Source: Rhizomys pruinosus
Lineage: Eukaryota; Chordata; Mammalia; Rodentia; Spalacidae
DNA: 64,000 bases
Reading direction: 5' to 3'
NCBI GenBank assembly: GCA_009823505.1
Contig: VZQC01012376.1
Location: forward strand, 1,879,171-1,943,170
Shown: one piece after another, positions 1-12,268 of the stretch
How positions within the stretch are numbered: the stretch's first letter is position 1
Layout: the number at the start of each line of letters is the position of its first letter
Position numbers and translations under genes: made by a program
Notes under the pieces: generated by a model
Databases searched by the model: none
What the model was told of the DNA's origin: nothing
The model's input: the letters and a program-made list of their open reading frames with translations, nothing else

Positions 1-1895
1 GTATGTTGAACCATCCCTGCATCTCTGGTATGAATCCAACTTGGTCATGATGGATGATCTTCTTGATGTGGGTCTGTATGCGATTTGCCAGTATTCTGTT
101 TAAAATTTTGGCATCTATGTTCATTAGGAAGATGGGTCTATAGTTCTTTTTGGTTGTATCTTTCCCTGGTTTTGGTAGTAGCGTGATGCTGCCTTCATAG
201 AAGGAATCTGGGAGAACTCCCTCCGTTTGTATCCTTCTAAACAACTTGAGTAGTAATGGTTGTAAGTCTTTTTGAAATATTTTATAGAATTCTGCTATGA
301 AATCATCTGGGCCTGGGCATTTTTTGGTTGGCAGGCTGCTTATTACATCTTCAATTTCTTCATTTATTTTTGGACTATTTAAGCTGTCGATCTCTTCTTG
401 GTTGAGCTTTGGTGATTCCCAGGATTTCAGATATTCGTCCATTTCTTCTAGGTTTTCAAACTTAGTAGAGTATAGGTTTTTAAAGTAATCCCATATGATT
501 GTCTGGATCTTTTCATTGTTGTGATATTTCCCCTTTCATCACAGATTCTATTGATTTGGAGTTGTTCCTTCTTTCTTTTGGTTAACTGTGCTAGAGGTCT
601 GTCTATCTTGTTTATTCTCTCAAAGAACCAAATTTTGGATTCATTGACTTTTTTGTATGGATTTCTTTGTTTCTATTTCATTGATCTCTGAACTGATTTT
701 TGTTATTTCTTCTTGTCTGCTGCATTTAGGGTTCATTTGTTGTTGTCTCTCAAGTACTTTTAGCTGCAGTGTTAGATCATTCACTTGTGCTCTTTCTGTT
801 TTTTTAATGTAGGCACTTAGAGCTATAAACTTCCCTCTTAGGACTGATTTTAAAGTGTCCCATAGGTTTTGCTGTGTTGTATTATCATTGTCATTCAGTT
901 CCAGGAATGTTTTTATTTCTTGCTTTATTTCTCCCTTGACCCATTCATTATTCAGGAGAGTGTTGTTTAGTCTCCATGTGTTCTTGTAGGTTGTAGGGTT
1001 TATCCTGGTGTTGACATTGAGTTTTATTGCACTGTGGTTTGATAGAATGCATGAGATTATTTCAATCTTTTTGTATTTGTTGAGTTTTTCTCTGTGTCTC
1101 AGTATATGGTCTATTTTGGAGAATATTCCGTGGGGTGCTGAGTAGGAAGTGTATTCTCTGGTGTTTGGGTGAAATATTCTTTAGATGTCTGTGAGGTCCA
1201 TTTGGTGTATTGTATCATTCAGTTCAGATGTCTCTCTGTTTATCCTTTGTCCTGTTGATCTGTCTAAATGACTTAGTGGGGTATTGAAGTCCCCTACTAT
1301 TAGTGTTCTGGGGTTAATTTGAGCCTTGAGATCCTGAAGAATTGTCTTTACGAAGTTTGGTGCACCGGCATTTGGTGCATATATATTCATCATTGTGAGA
1401 TCTTCATTGTCAATTGTTCCTTTAATAAAGATGTAATGGCCCTCTTTGTCTCTTTTTATTTCTTTTGTTTTGAAGTCTATTTTGTCTGATATTAGAATAG
1501 CAACACCTGTTTTCTTTTTGGTACCATTTGCTTAGAATATTTTCTTCCATCCCTTCAGCTTAAGTTGGTGCCTGTCTTTGAAATTGAGATGGGTTTCTTG
1601 TAGACAGCATGTAGATGGATTTTGTTTCCTAATCCATTCTCCCAGTCTATGCCTTTTGATTGGGGAGTTCAGCCCATTAATATTTAATGTTATAATTTAA
1701 AGATGGATGTTGCTTCCTTTCATCTTATTATCCATTTGGACTTTTAGTCTCTGATTCTACTCCTATGGTTATGTTTTTATTAGTTTCTTTTCCTAGGTGC
1801 TTGAGGATAGTTGCTCCTCACTTCTGCCCTTTGAATTGCTTCAAGTATTTTCTGGAGAGTTGGTTTTCTGGACAAGATTTCATTTTTCTAACTAA
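1..1895 (-). mobile_element. 5'-truncated L1 retrotransposon (ORF1 tail, ORF2 endonuclease to RT), running off the left edge
   Basis: On the minus strand, 1893-1815 matches the end of L1 ORF1 (the same bases occur at 39600-39665). The ORF2 N-terminus follows near 1730-1690, with INGLNSPIKRHRLGEWI then QETHLNFK, typical of the endonuclease start. The endonuclease continues with TGVAILIS, MMNIYAPNAGAPNF and IVGDFNTPLS (1181-1393). The left edge reads [19 protein letters not shown] and [14 protein letters not shown], which is the N-terminal reverse transcriptase region. Several stops and shifts break the frame, so it is a dead copy. The 5' end is truncated inside ORF1; the rest of ORF2 and the 3' UTR lie left of base 1. 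Confidence 0.92.
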
Positions 1896-2497
1896 TACAG
1901 ATTGGGGGTCTACCTAATTTTTGATCTAAAACTCTGCTGATAATCTATTAGGTTTCAACTTAATATGTGGCATCGAATCAATAATCTTATGCAGACTCTC
2001 CAACTTAGTGCTTTTCAGTGGGAGTCACCTATGTTTTGGAAGACATGCTACAGAGAGATAGAAAAATGATGGCTCTTGCACAATATGCTTCACTTTCATA
2101 TGTCAACAAGGACATCATTTTCTGGCATTGTATTATTTTGCGGTGAGGAGTTCGAAAATTATGCAGCAGTTTACGTATGCGTAGTTTCTATATTGTCTTC
2201 ATTATACCAAGACTATATAATTACCAAAGGAGCTGTCTGCATTATACCAAGTGCCTGGATATTGAAAACCTTCTTATAGCTTTGTGCTGCACACAGTTTT
2301 GAGTCTAGACATGAATCCTGTATGTGAACCCAATGTGAGAATCCTGCTGCATGGCAGGAATGCCTTGCATAACAGACAAACTATCATAAAGTTTCTGTGT
2401 ATATGTTCTGTTTGCATGTGTCTGCTCATGCATGAGTAGACCAAAAGACAGCCTTCAGCCTTAGGTAGTATTCCTCAGATACCACTCCATTCTTTTT

Positions 2498-2620
2498 TTA
2501 TTTTTAGGCAGGGTCTCTCAGTCTCTCACTGGCCTGGAGTGAGTTCAGACAGGCACACCTCCTGTCACCACGTCTCCAGTGCTGGCATAAGCCTGGTCTT
2601 CCTGCATTTTCAACATCTGA
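2498..2620 (-). repeat. Old B1-like SINE fragment
   Basis: A diverged antisense match: gcagggtctctcag near the left and gctggcataagcctggt near the right recall the B1 ends. It is heavily mutated. Confidence 0.35.
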
Positions 2621-2856
2621 CTCAAACTCTACTACACTTTACCACTGTTGACCTCATCGTTACATAACTGCCAACGAGGAGGAAATATACATCTTGAGGA
2701 AGTTTCCAAATAGCCAGAAGGAATCAGATGAATCCATTCTGCCTAGGCTTGATGTTTGCTCTTCTGAAAGCTTCTCTTCACACGACACTGTATGTCCAAT
2801 CACGTCACCAGGGCCCTGTGTTCCAGCCCAAGGCTACAAGGAAGCATGGGAGGAAA

Positions 2857-3068
2857 TGGTCACCATTTTTTATTTTTTATTTTTTTCAATATAAAAGAAA
2901 ATTTATTTGTACAGAAAATTATGTCAAGTGCCTTATTTTAGATGTTGATAATTACAGATTATACTAAACTTATTTAGAAATCACCCATATAATATTAGAC
3001 TTACAACATTGCCAGGATTTACAGAAAAACATACATTAACTTTTTTTTTTTTTGGTCACCATTTTTTA
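2857..3068 (-). mobile_element. Small retroposed 3' UTR with 16-bp target-site duplications
   Basis: The 16-mer tggtcaccatttttta occurs at 2857-2872 and again at 3053-3068. Between them, read on the minus strand, is about 150 bp of A/T-rich unique sequence containing CAAATAAA, then some 17 bases, then an A-rich tail at the left end. That order (signal, short gap, poly(A), flanking duplication) is the mark of L1-driven retroposition of a polyadenylated RNA. The source transcript is not recognised. A run of 13 T at the right end is an A-run at the 5' end of the copied strand and is unexplained. Confidence 0.65.
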
Positions 3069-3519
3069 AACGTCTCAGAAGCCTGTACCCATCTGTCTTC
3101 ATCCTTACTGCTTCCCTGAAAGTTTGCCTTGTTTTTGGTCTTGAAAGGAAATTAGAAGTTTAAACTAACAACAGGAACCTTATGGGAGGTCAGCCTTCTT
3201 TCCTTGCTTTCTAGCTGTTTTGTCATTCAAATCCTTAATTATTTTTGCTATTGCCACTTAGAAGTAGTGAGAAAATTTTCCAGGAGTAATAACACATGTC
3301 GGCACATTGCTGAGACACTGAAGAATCGAGAATGGTGGAGAAAAATAAAAACAGGCATTTGGAGATCAAAGAGAAACACAAGTCCTATTGGTGTGTTTTC
3401 TTAGAAAACTATGTTAGGAGGACAATCTATTTGTCTCTCAACAAAGCAAAGAATCAGAAGGACAAAGTAAATAAAAGAGTCTTGACGTGAGGGTGTAAAT
3501 ACACATGTCACTTTCTTTT

Positions 3520-4065
3520 CTTATTTTTTAAATTTTCATTTTTTATTGATGCTTTGTGTATTTCATACATCATTTCCAATTCAGTTCAGGTATATATCCC
3601 TTTCCCTTCCCCCCACCCCACCCCAGCCCATCCTAGATCATGCATTCTACCGTAAATTTCCTGCATCTTTCTCTGTTTTTTTTTCATTTTTTTTTAACAA
3701 TAAGTGATAATTTATGAGTACAAGCATCCTTCATGTAAAACCAATTTGCAAGCAGTTGTACCCAAACCCACTCAGCTCATGGGTCCCACCATCCAGCAGG
3801 GGGGACTTGTATGTTCAATCAAGTTGATCAAATGAGTGTCCAGGCTATATTGTTGTAGTTTCACCGTTCACCCCAATCGCAGCCCTTACATTCTACCATG
3901 TCCCCTCTTCCGCAGATTGTTCCCTAGGCTTAGAAAAGGGGCACAGGTGGATGAGAAGCAAAACAGTCTACTTTCTCTGGAGCTGTTGTCTTGGTCTCTG
4001 GTAAATTCTGGCTGTTTCCTTTCATGGGCTGACAGTTTGTCCAGGCATGACCTTTCGATCCTACT
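3520..4065 (-). mobile_element. L1 3' end (antisense), A-rich tail at left
   Basis: The left part (tttttattgatgctttgtgt then atttcatacatc) is the reverse of the L1 3' terminus seen in sense at 43560-43620 (gaaatacacaaatcaataaa). The C/T-rich run at 3600-3640 mirrors the G-rich 3' UTR tract common to rodent L1. No ORF2 sequence is recognisable. Confidence 0.6.
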
Positions 4066-4749
4066 AATGAAGCACAAGCAATTAGATATATAGGTATTTA
4101 AACAGTACTAATTGTTATGATAGGTTACATTGGTATAGACACAGATGTTTGGATGGTATGTTAATCCATGAATTACATTTTTTTCTGTTAAATATGACAG
4201 GATCTTACTGTGGCTTATAACATCTCCTAACCATTAGAGGATGTAAGCTTGTGGCATCAGCCATGGGTTATTCCTCCTCTCTTTGAAGGTTTATGAGCTG
4301 AGCATTAAAAGGTAGAACTCAATATTCCACTCATTAACCTGGTTGGAGGACTGAGCGCTAAGTGTGTCCCAGGCCCGCAGAGAGTGACTCGTGCCTGAGA
4401 AGCCTCATTGCTACAGTTCAGAGAGGCATGGAGGCTTTGGCAACTTAGCTTCCTGTCCCTTGCTCCCTCTCACTGGTGTTTGAATTGTGCTTTGTCGTTC
4501 ATAGAGCATCCCATGCCCACACTGTGTTCCCATAGTTCTTCCTGAGTACATAGAACATATACTAGCACATTCATTTTGCTCAGAAGCAAAGTGAAGCTCA
4601 TTCACATAGCTTAATGCCATACTGGGTGGCTGAATGCCATTTCTTCCCTTTCTGAGGGATTCCTCTTAGAAAAACCTGATAGGAATTGAATCAAGACTTC
4701 CAGAGAGGTAGCCACTAAAGAGTCCAGTGATGGGGTAGGATTTGTCTTG

Positions 4750-5140
4750 GTCTGTTTTCTGTTGCTATAACAGAATATCTGACACTGGGTGATTTATAAT
4801 GGAAAGAGGTTGATTTGGGCTCATGTTTCTGAAATCTAAGAGCACAGCACTGCCATCTACTTGGCTTCTTATGCAGGTCTCAGGTTGCTCCATGCGTAAT
4901 GGAAAATAGAAGGGAAAACTGACAAATGAGCAAGAGAAGCATGTGCTGGAGGCAGACCGAGTGAGGCACCAGGCTCCCTTCCTAACAGCCCGATCTTGTA
5001 ACTAACCCAATCTCAAGAGACCTCGTCCACTCCCATAAGACCTTAGTCACTCCTGGAAAGCCAATGGAGTCTCGAGGAGATTAAGTGTCTCAGGAAGAAT
5101 ATTAAATCCATTCCTGAGATTAAACACATTTTAATCACAC
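4750..5140 (-). repeat. Old interspersed repeat (DNA-transposon or MaLR-like), antisense
   Basis: The left terminus (tttctgttgctataacagaa then gggtgatttataatgg) is a widespread mammalian interspersed repeat terminus in reverse orientation. The subfamily cannot be named without a library search. Confidence 0.4.
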
Positions 5141-5158
5141 ATCACATTTTTATTTTAT

Positions 5159-5316
5159 TTTATTTTTTTGGTCTTTTTGAGACAGGGTCTCCCTGTAGCC
5201 CCAGCTGGCCTGGAGCTCACTATGTAAACCAGGCTGGCCTTGAACTCACAGAGATCTGCCAGCCTCTGCCTCCAAAGTGCTGGGATTAAAGGTGTGCACC
5301 ACCAACACGCCCGACA
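5159..5316 (-). repeat. B1 SINE
   Basis: Near full-length antisense B1. It starts with tctttttgagacagggtctc and ends at the reversed 5' head with caacacgcccgac. Confidence 0.9.
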
Positions 5317-5504
5317 TATATCACATCTTAACATTGTTACAGAGAACCACATGTGTCATCATGAGTTTGGGTGACAAAACAAGAGGAAGTAAACTTTATT
5401 ACAGGACAATGTCTGGTGCTTTAAGTTATGTTATTATTGTTATTATTATTAATCAGTATACAAGGTATTAGGTATCATTAGGACATTTTCAAAGTGTGTG
5501 TGCT

Positions 5505-5860
5505 AGTTACCTTTCTGTGGCTGTGATAAAACATCATGACCACGGCAATTTATAGAAGGAATAGTCTATTGAGCTTACGGTTCCAGAGGGATGAGAGTCC
5601 ACTGTGGCAGGGAAGTGTGGAAAGAGGCAGCCGCAGCAGGGCATCTTTACATATTCTCAGGAAGAGAGAGAAACTCAAAGTAGGGAAGGCTAATGAACTC
5701 TCAGAACCTGCCCTGGTTATGTATTTCCTCTAGCATGGCCATATTGCCTAAGATTCTGTGGTCCTCTCCAAATGGCACCTCCGTCTGGGGCCAAAGTGTT
5801 CAAATACTTGGAGACTATGGGGACACTGTCATTCAAACCACCACAGCGTGCTTTAGTGAC
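5505..5860 (-). repeat. Rodent interspersed repeat, family B, antisense
   Basis: Ends with ttcaaaccaccacagcg, the reverse complement of the family B head gtggtggtttgaatga seen at 17164. It begins with agttacctttctgtggctgt. Gene-like open frames here belong to the repeat. Family B may be one of the rodent hAT-Charlie elements (URR1/RCHARR1 type), which I cannot confirm. Confidence 0.6.
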
Positions 5861-6574
5861 ATCCCCTCTACACCCCAGTCTCTTTTTCTTAGTCATGTGC
5901 CACGATACCATTCAACCCTCCCAGTGTCCTGAGAAGAACCGTGGGATAAATTTTAACCTAAGGGAAACTAGGTTTCACACAGTCTAGTAATTTCTCCAAA
6001 TTCACACGAGTGGCAAGTTTTGAAGGAGTGATGTTTATTAGCATAGTCATGATGTTTGATTTAAGCTATCTTGGCACAGCCATACTTTACAAGGCCAAAT
6101 GGGGCTGGTGACTATTAGCTGCTTAAGCACCATCATCTCTGGCCAACAAAGCCCTGGTGTGAGACATGCACCCACCCAGGTGATGGCTGTGCTGTGCCAA
6201 AGCTCGAGTCTTCCAGTGCCAATACTGTTATTGTTTGTACTATAGCATAGCCAGCGGCGTAGGAACCAAGTGACAAAACAAGGACTTCCCATTCCAGAGT
6301 CTGGCTTGGAACCCAGATTAGGTAGTTACCTTTGTGATAGAAGGAAGCACTGTCCAGTTCGTTCCTCTCCTTTGCTGCTGTTTTACAGGTTCTGGGGGCT
6401 AACACCACATGCCCTCCGCCAATGCGTCCTCTACTTTTTACCTTTCCCTTTCATGGTTTCTACTTTCAGATTTGCAAAGCTCTGTGTTCATGGGAGTGGG
6501 GAGATGTTAGAACTTGACACCTCAGGGTTAAAGATCAGTATCGTTATCACTTCAGCAAGCCACATTTTCAGCAA

Positions 6575-6736
6575 GCAGGGCGTGGTGGCGCACGCCTTTA
6601 ATCCTAGCACTTAGGAGGCAGAGGCAGGCGGATCTTTGTGAGTTCAAAGCCAGCCTGGTCTACAGAGTGAGTTCCAAGACAGCTGGGGCTACAGGGAGAC
6701 TTGTCTCAAAAAGACAAAAGAAAAAAAAAAAAAAGT
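6575..6736 (+). repeat. B1 SINE
   Basis: Full-length sense B1 from gcagggcgtggtggcgcacg to an A-rich tail after caaaaagacaaaag. It keeps several CpGs, so it is fairly young. Confidence 0.92.
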
Positions 6737-6739
6737 GTT

Positions 6740-7500
6740 TCAAGTCTCACATTCTCATTTCAGCCAAACCAATGTCTTGCGGGTGGAGTGCAGCTAGGCT
6801 TGCTTCATTCCTCAGACTAGAGAAGGCATGGATCCAGAGTTCACGTGACCAAATGCAGAAGCACCCTGGCTGCACTTATATAATGATGCCCCTCTTGTAA
6901 CATGTTTACACTCATAAATCAAATGCTGCAGCCACTTCACAGTCTAAGTGAGGGATGGGACGACTGTGAGTAGGGAGAAGCCTTTGAAAATCCACTTTCT
7001 TACCCCTCCCACCGGCCATGGAGTCGAGCCTACCTTCCCCACCACAGGGCAACGGTTGTGGAGGGTCTTCCTATTCATCTCTCTTCACACTGACAAAGTC
7101 CTGGAGAAAGGAACATGGTCCTCTGTGCTCCCAGACCTACCTCACCTGGCTGGGCCCATGCAGATAAGTAAATCCCAAACAATAGTGATCCCAGCACTAC
7201 CACTGACCATGTCTTATATAAGAGCAAACAGTCTCTGAAAGGCCTGGTTCAGCAGCAAAGCTCTCTTCTGGACACCTGTACTAGCATCCCCCTAAGATTG
7301 CAAGGAACTTCCATCCAGGTTCAGGAAGGCAAATAGAAGGTGGCTGTCAGCTAGTCTCATGGTACACCCAGGGTCACATGACTTGCAGGGCTTCCTCAAG
7401 ACTTTTATTGGCCATTGGCACTGGCGGGAAGTATGAACAAGGCAGCCGGAGCTACCTCAAGTTCTCAAGTCTGAAGACAATTATGCAGAAACTCTTTTCT
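6740..7500. other. No gene or clear repeat seen
   Basis: Unique-looking intergenic DNA. The 96-codon frame at 6948-7238 has no recognisable motif. Confidence 0.4.
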
Positions 7501-7504
7501 TCTT

Positions 7505-7733
7505 TCTAAAATTTTCATTTATTTTAATTTTATGTGTATGAGTATTATGCCTGCATGTATGTGAGTACACCTGCCATTGTGCAGTGCCCGTGAAGGTCAG
7601 AAGAGGTCGTCGGATCCCCTGGAACTGGATTTATGGACAGTTGTTAGCCACCATATGGGTACTGGGATTTGAACCTGGGTCTTCTGCAAGAGCAGCCAGT
7701 GCTCTAAAATGCTAAGCTACCTCTCTAGTCCCA
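7505..7733 (-). repeat. B2/B3 SINE
   Basis: Antisense tRNA-derived SINE. The left part has tgtgtatgagtattatgcct and the right end is the reversed head ctctctagtccc. It is diverged from the young B2 copies. Confidence 0.85.
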
Positions 7734-7739
7734 AAACTA

Positions 7740-8840
7740 GTTTTCAAGAATGGGATAGTACTGTGAAAAAGAGAGATTGTTAATAATGATAAATAAATTG
7801 CAAATCTGATTTAGGTTCCTATGCCATCCCAAACTAGTAGTGTGCCATCAAATTTTGCCACACTCAAGGGAATCCTCAGGTCTTCCTTATCTCCTTAGTT
7901 TATGCTGTCGACTTACATGTTTAATACCATTGCTCTCTAGTAGACGTTAGCTTTTTCATTTACAGACTTTCTTGGGCTAGAGAATTGCCTTTTGTGACTG
8001 CCACTTTTGTGTTTTGGAGAGGAATAGGTATTAGGAAATCTGTCCCTTTTATTTAACCTTTTCTACCACTATTGAGCAACTATCAGAAATTGTTCTCTGA
8101 TATTTCTCAGTCTCCACAGTGACACAAGTTCTATGAGGCAACACTTTTCTATTTTAAAACAAGTCCTTATCTTACTCAACTCACATGGGTTGCTATCTTC
8201 CTGATTGGCTAGGCACTAGAAGGCTGTGAAAGACATTTTCACAATGACTTGTCATTTCAAACTCCATGCAACTATTGAAAACAAAGAAATTTCTGGCCAG
8301 CCCCAATGTAGAGCAAAATTTAACTTAAAAATCCAAATGCACTAGCCTTTGGGCTGTTACCAGGTTTGTTCCCAAATCTGCTCCACCAATCCTGTATGTC
8401 TCTCATTGCAGGTGAGAAGGAAGCTAGACATGCAGAGACTGTTTTAGGTTGAGGACTCAGGTGGAAGGAACCCAGCCTGAGTTCCCTGAGTAATGCCATC
8501 TTCCTGGAAGTGCCTGAGAACCTCCAGTCACAAAGAGTACCCCCCCCAAAAAAAAATCCAGCATCTCCATCCCTAAGCACAGAGCTAATTGTATTCTTTC
8601 CCTGTCAGCATCTGCCTTCCGGCCATGTTTAGTCTGATGTTTGTTGGCTCTGGAGAGTTGCAGGGAGCAGGGCAGTGGGTCTGGACCTGACCTGGCCATC
8701 AGAAATCTACAAACAAAGCAGAAGTTATATTGCTGCTTTTCCAAGTTTTACAAGTTAGATGAACTTCCTTCCTAATCTCTCACCAATAAAAGAATATTGG
8801 CAGTTCAGAGATTGTTTGTTCGTCTGGGATTTTTGTTTAT
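7740..8840. other. No gene or clear repeat seen
   Basis: Unique-looking intergenic DNA with a C8-A10 run near 8541. No supported feature. Confidence 0.4.
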
Positions 8841-8844
8841 TTTG

Positions 8845-9005
8845 GTTCTGTGGACGGAGTCAGGGCTTTTCACATGCTAGGCAAGCATTCTATCATTGGG
8901 TTGAATCCCTAGTCCTTGGTCTGTTTGTTTGAGATAGGATCTTGCTATGTAGCTCAGGCTTTCCTCAAACTCACTATCTTTCCACTCTAGCCAGGGAGTT
9001 CAGAT
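8845..9005 (-). repeat. B4 SINE (B1-ID fusion), antisense
   Basis: The left half (cacatgctaggcaagcattc) is the reversed ID tRNA-Ala-like tail. The right half (gagataggatcttgctatgt) is an old B1. This order marks a B4 element. Confidence 0.6.
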
Positions 9006-9834
9006 GCCTAAATTCATTATTTTGATTTGCAACTGCTTCAGTAGCAATAAGACAAATGATCTGGAACTTTATTTAGACATATGAATTTTAAAAACATCCC
9101 TCTTGTCTAAATCAATTACGTGCAGTTACTTCGGTCATCATTTGCCTCAACAGCACGTCTTTCCATTGCCAGGTCCACAGAAAGAAAGTGAGCAGAGGGG
9201 CAGAGTGGGCCCAGGAGAAGCTCAGGGTTCCCTTCTTACAGTTCACAGTGTTCTGCACTTACAGTTCTGTCCAGTCAGTCTTTTGGTCTTTGGACAAATC
9301 CTCAAGCATTTCTTAGTTGGAAACTTCGTAAATGCCATTAAAGGTGATTTCAGAATTACGCTGCTCTCTGGCGTGAGCCACCCTTGCTCCAGTAAGCACC
9401 TTCCTGGCAGCTATCCCAAAAGGCTGACATCCAAATCACACTTTTCTCAGTGTTATTTACTGAGGAAAAGAATCACCACTCCTGAACCAGGTGCTTGGAA
9501 GCTTCTGGAAGTATAGAGCTTATAATTATGAAGATTATTAAAATGATAATGAAAATGTTTCAAGTATGCCAGAGAGTAGCCAGGTTGGAAAACATGAGAA
9601 ATGAATTTCAGAGGTGCATACTGAGGAAAGGACACAATAATGTGGGAAAAGTTATTCTGACATAGAAATCCCCATATGAAATTTGTTTGGGAGAGTTTAC
9701 AGAGTATGACTCAGCATTTTGTTAATGTTAATTGGGCTATCAAATTGTAATCAAAGAACATTCTCAAGGTCACAAGGTAAGTGTGGGAATGAATCTTTGC
9801 CTCAGTGCAGAACGATTCTAAACTACTATTGGGG

Positions 9835-9852
9835 TGTGTGCATGTGTGCATG

Positions 9853-9891
<39 letters not shown>

Positions 9892-9900
9892 ATGTGCATG
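9835..9900 (+). repeat. (TG)n microsatellite
   Basis: About 15 uninterrupted TG units flanked by degenerate TGCA/TGTA units. Confidence 0.95.
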
Positions 9901-9908
9901 TGGGGGTC

Positions 9909-10062
9909 TTTTTTTTTTGGTCTTTTTGAGACAGGGTCTCCCTTTAGCTTCAGCTGTCCTGGGACTCGCTCTGTAGACCAGGCTGGCCTTGAACTCACAG
10001 AGAACCACCTGCCTCTGCCTCCCAAGTGCTAGGATTAAAGACATGTGCCACCACGCCCAGCT
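9909..10062 (-). repeat. B1 SINE, left arm of an inverted pair
   Basis: Antisense B1 from tctttttgagacagggtctc to ccaccacgcccagct. A sense B1 follows 28 bp later. Confidence 0.92.
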
Positions 10063-10090
10063 AAGAAGCCATTTTATAAAGGAATGCTGC

Positions 10091-10242
10091 TGCCGGGCGT
10101 GGTGGCACACGCCTTTAATCCTAGCACTTGGGAGGCAGAGGTAGGCGGATCTTTGTGAGTTCAAGGCCAGCCTGGTCTACAGAGCGAGTTCCAGGACAGC
10201 TGGGGCTACAGGTAGACCCTGTCTCGAAAAGACAAAATAAAA

Positions 10243-10285
<43 letters not shown>

Positions 10286-10286
10286 A
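10091..10286 (+). repeat. B1 SINE with (AAAT)n tail, right arm of an inverted pair
   Basis: Near-consensus sense B1 starting gccgggcgtggtggcacacg, ending in a run of AAAT units (10235-10286). Confidence 0.95.
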
Positions 10287-10289
10287 TGC

Positions 10290-11360
10290 ATCTTCCATCG
10301 CAAATAGCAGTCACTGCACTTACATATACCAAGTTGCTTTTCTTTCCTATTTATTACACCTTGGAAATCAGATGCAATACAATTCATCAATGCTCCTGCC
10401 TGGTGCTCACATCATGTTCACTTTTTAGTTCAGAATGTTTGAATGATAACCTTTGCTTCTGTCTTCATTAGATCTTAGCCACAAGGCCAAGAAGTGATCT
10501 GCTTCTCTGTTATACCGTGAGGAGCAGACCGGGGCTGGAAGCTACTTGAGAGAATATGAAAATTGCTGTTTGTTTCTCCATTATTGACCAAATTCAACTT
10601 CTCACCTTTCCATGCAGGGTTCACAGAAAGACCCAGACGCTCTGTGCAGGGTGGGAGGGGACCCGCAGGCAGGTGGAGAGAAGCCTTTGTTTGGTGTCAC
10701 GTGATCAGCTAGGGCGCAGTGGGGCTCTTATTGCAGATATCTAGGTCACCTGACTAGGTTTTGATAACCATCTCATTCAGTTAATGTTATTTCAGGAAGA
10801 ACTAGAATGCCAATTTCAAAGAAGTTGGAAAGAAGCAGCAGAGATCAACCCAACAATGTACGTATTTGGAGGAGTGGAGAAATAGGAAGACAGAGAGAGT
10901 TCAGAAGGTATTTATAAGTGGGCGACTTCTCCAGGAGTCAGAGCTAGGCCCATTTTGCCTTGATCTCATTTTTTACCAGGTTCTCCTTAATCCTGGGAGA
11001 TGTATTTGGCTCCTGGTTGCAGGTGAGAAGCATGTTCCTGTATCTCACACCATGGCACTCTTTCACTGTAGCATCAACAGGAAGCTCTGAGGTCACCAAT
11101 GCCAAAGATAGAACTGTAACGTGAAACATTGTCTTCCTTGATTCTACTGGACACGGTCCAGCCTGTGTGTCAGGAGGGCTTGTTTCCTCAGATGACCAGA
11201 ACTGCTCACACGCTCTAAACTCGGTGCCAAGGTCTTCCATCAGGGGGAGTAGTTCTAAGCCATCAGTGTCTGTGTAGACTGCTCTGGGACTTCAACAAAA
11301 TACAGATGCGAACTCAGCAGGCCTAGGGGAGTTTGAGTTTCTAAGAAGCTTTGTGGGAAT
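10290..11360. other. No gene or clear repeat seen
   Basis: Unique-looking intergenic DNA leading up to the 27-bp minisatellite. Confidence 0.4.
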
Positions 11361-11362
11361 GC

Positions 11363-12268
11363 CTTATCCCATGTGGCTCCCCACGGACACTTATTTCATA
11401 TGGTTTCCCATGGGATGTATTCCATGTGGCTCACCATGGACACTTATTCCATATGGCTTAACATGGACATTTATTCCATGTGGCTCACCATGGACATTTA
11501 TTTCATGTGGTTCATCCATAGGCACTTATTCCATGTGTCACCATGGACACTTATTCCATTGGTTCACCATGGACACATATTCCATGTGCCTCACCCATGA
11601 ACACTTACTCCACATAGCTCACTCATGGACATTTGTTCCACATGGCTCACCCATGGACACTTATTCCACCTGGCTCACCATGGACACTTATTCCACATGG
11701 CTCACCATGGACACTTATTCTACATGGCTCACCATGGACACTTATTCCACATAGCTCACCATGGACACTTATTCTACATGACTCACCCATGGACACTTAT
11801 TCCACATGGCTGACTCATGGACACTTGTTCCACATGGCTCACCATGGACACTTATTCCACATAGCTCACCATGCACACTTATTCTACATGACTCACCCAT
11901 GGACACTTATTCCACATGGCTCACCATGGACACTTATTCCACGTGGATCACCATGTACACTTATTCCATGTGGCTCACCATGGACACTTATTCCACGTCG
12001 TTCACCATGGACACTTATTCCATGTGGTTCACCATGGACACTTATTCCACATGGTTAACCATGGACACTTATTCCACATGGCTCACCATGGACACTTATT
12101 CCACATGGCTCACCATGGACACTTATTCCACGTGGATCACCATGTACACTTATTCCATGTGGCTCACCATGGACACTTATTCCACGTGGTTCACCATGGA
12201 CACTTATTCCACGTGGATCACCATGTACACTTATTCCATGTGGTTCACCATGGACACTTATTCCATAG
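11363..12268 (+). repeat. 27-bp minisatellite, about 33 units
   Basis: Tandem units centred on caccatggacacttattcca followed by a variable catggct/cgtggat segment. Most are 27 bp; the ones with CACCCATGG are 28 bp. Since 27 is a multiple of three, all three forward frames stay open for long stretches (DTYSTWLTM, GHLFHMAHH and WTLIPHGSP). These are tandem-repeat frames, not genes. Variant units recur 189 and 81 bp apart (7 and 3 units), so parts of the array were themselves duplicated. Confidence 0.95.

Noticed and set aside
9711..10390. Overlapping frames of 75-112 codons near the TG tract
   Set aside because: All are translations of B1 SINEs and the microsatellite.
11363..12268. CRISPR-like array (regular repeats)
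   Set aside because: Units are directly tandem with no unique spacers, and the genome is mammalian.
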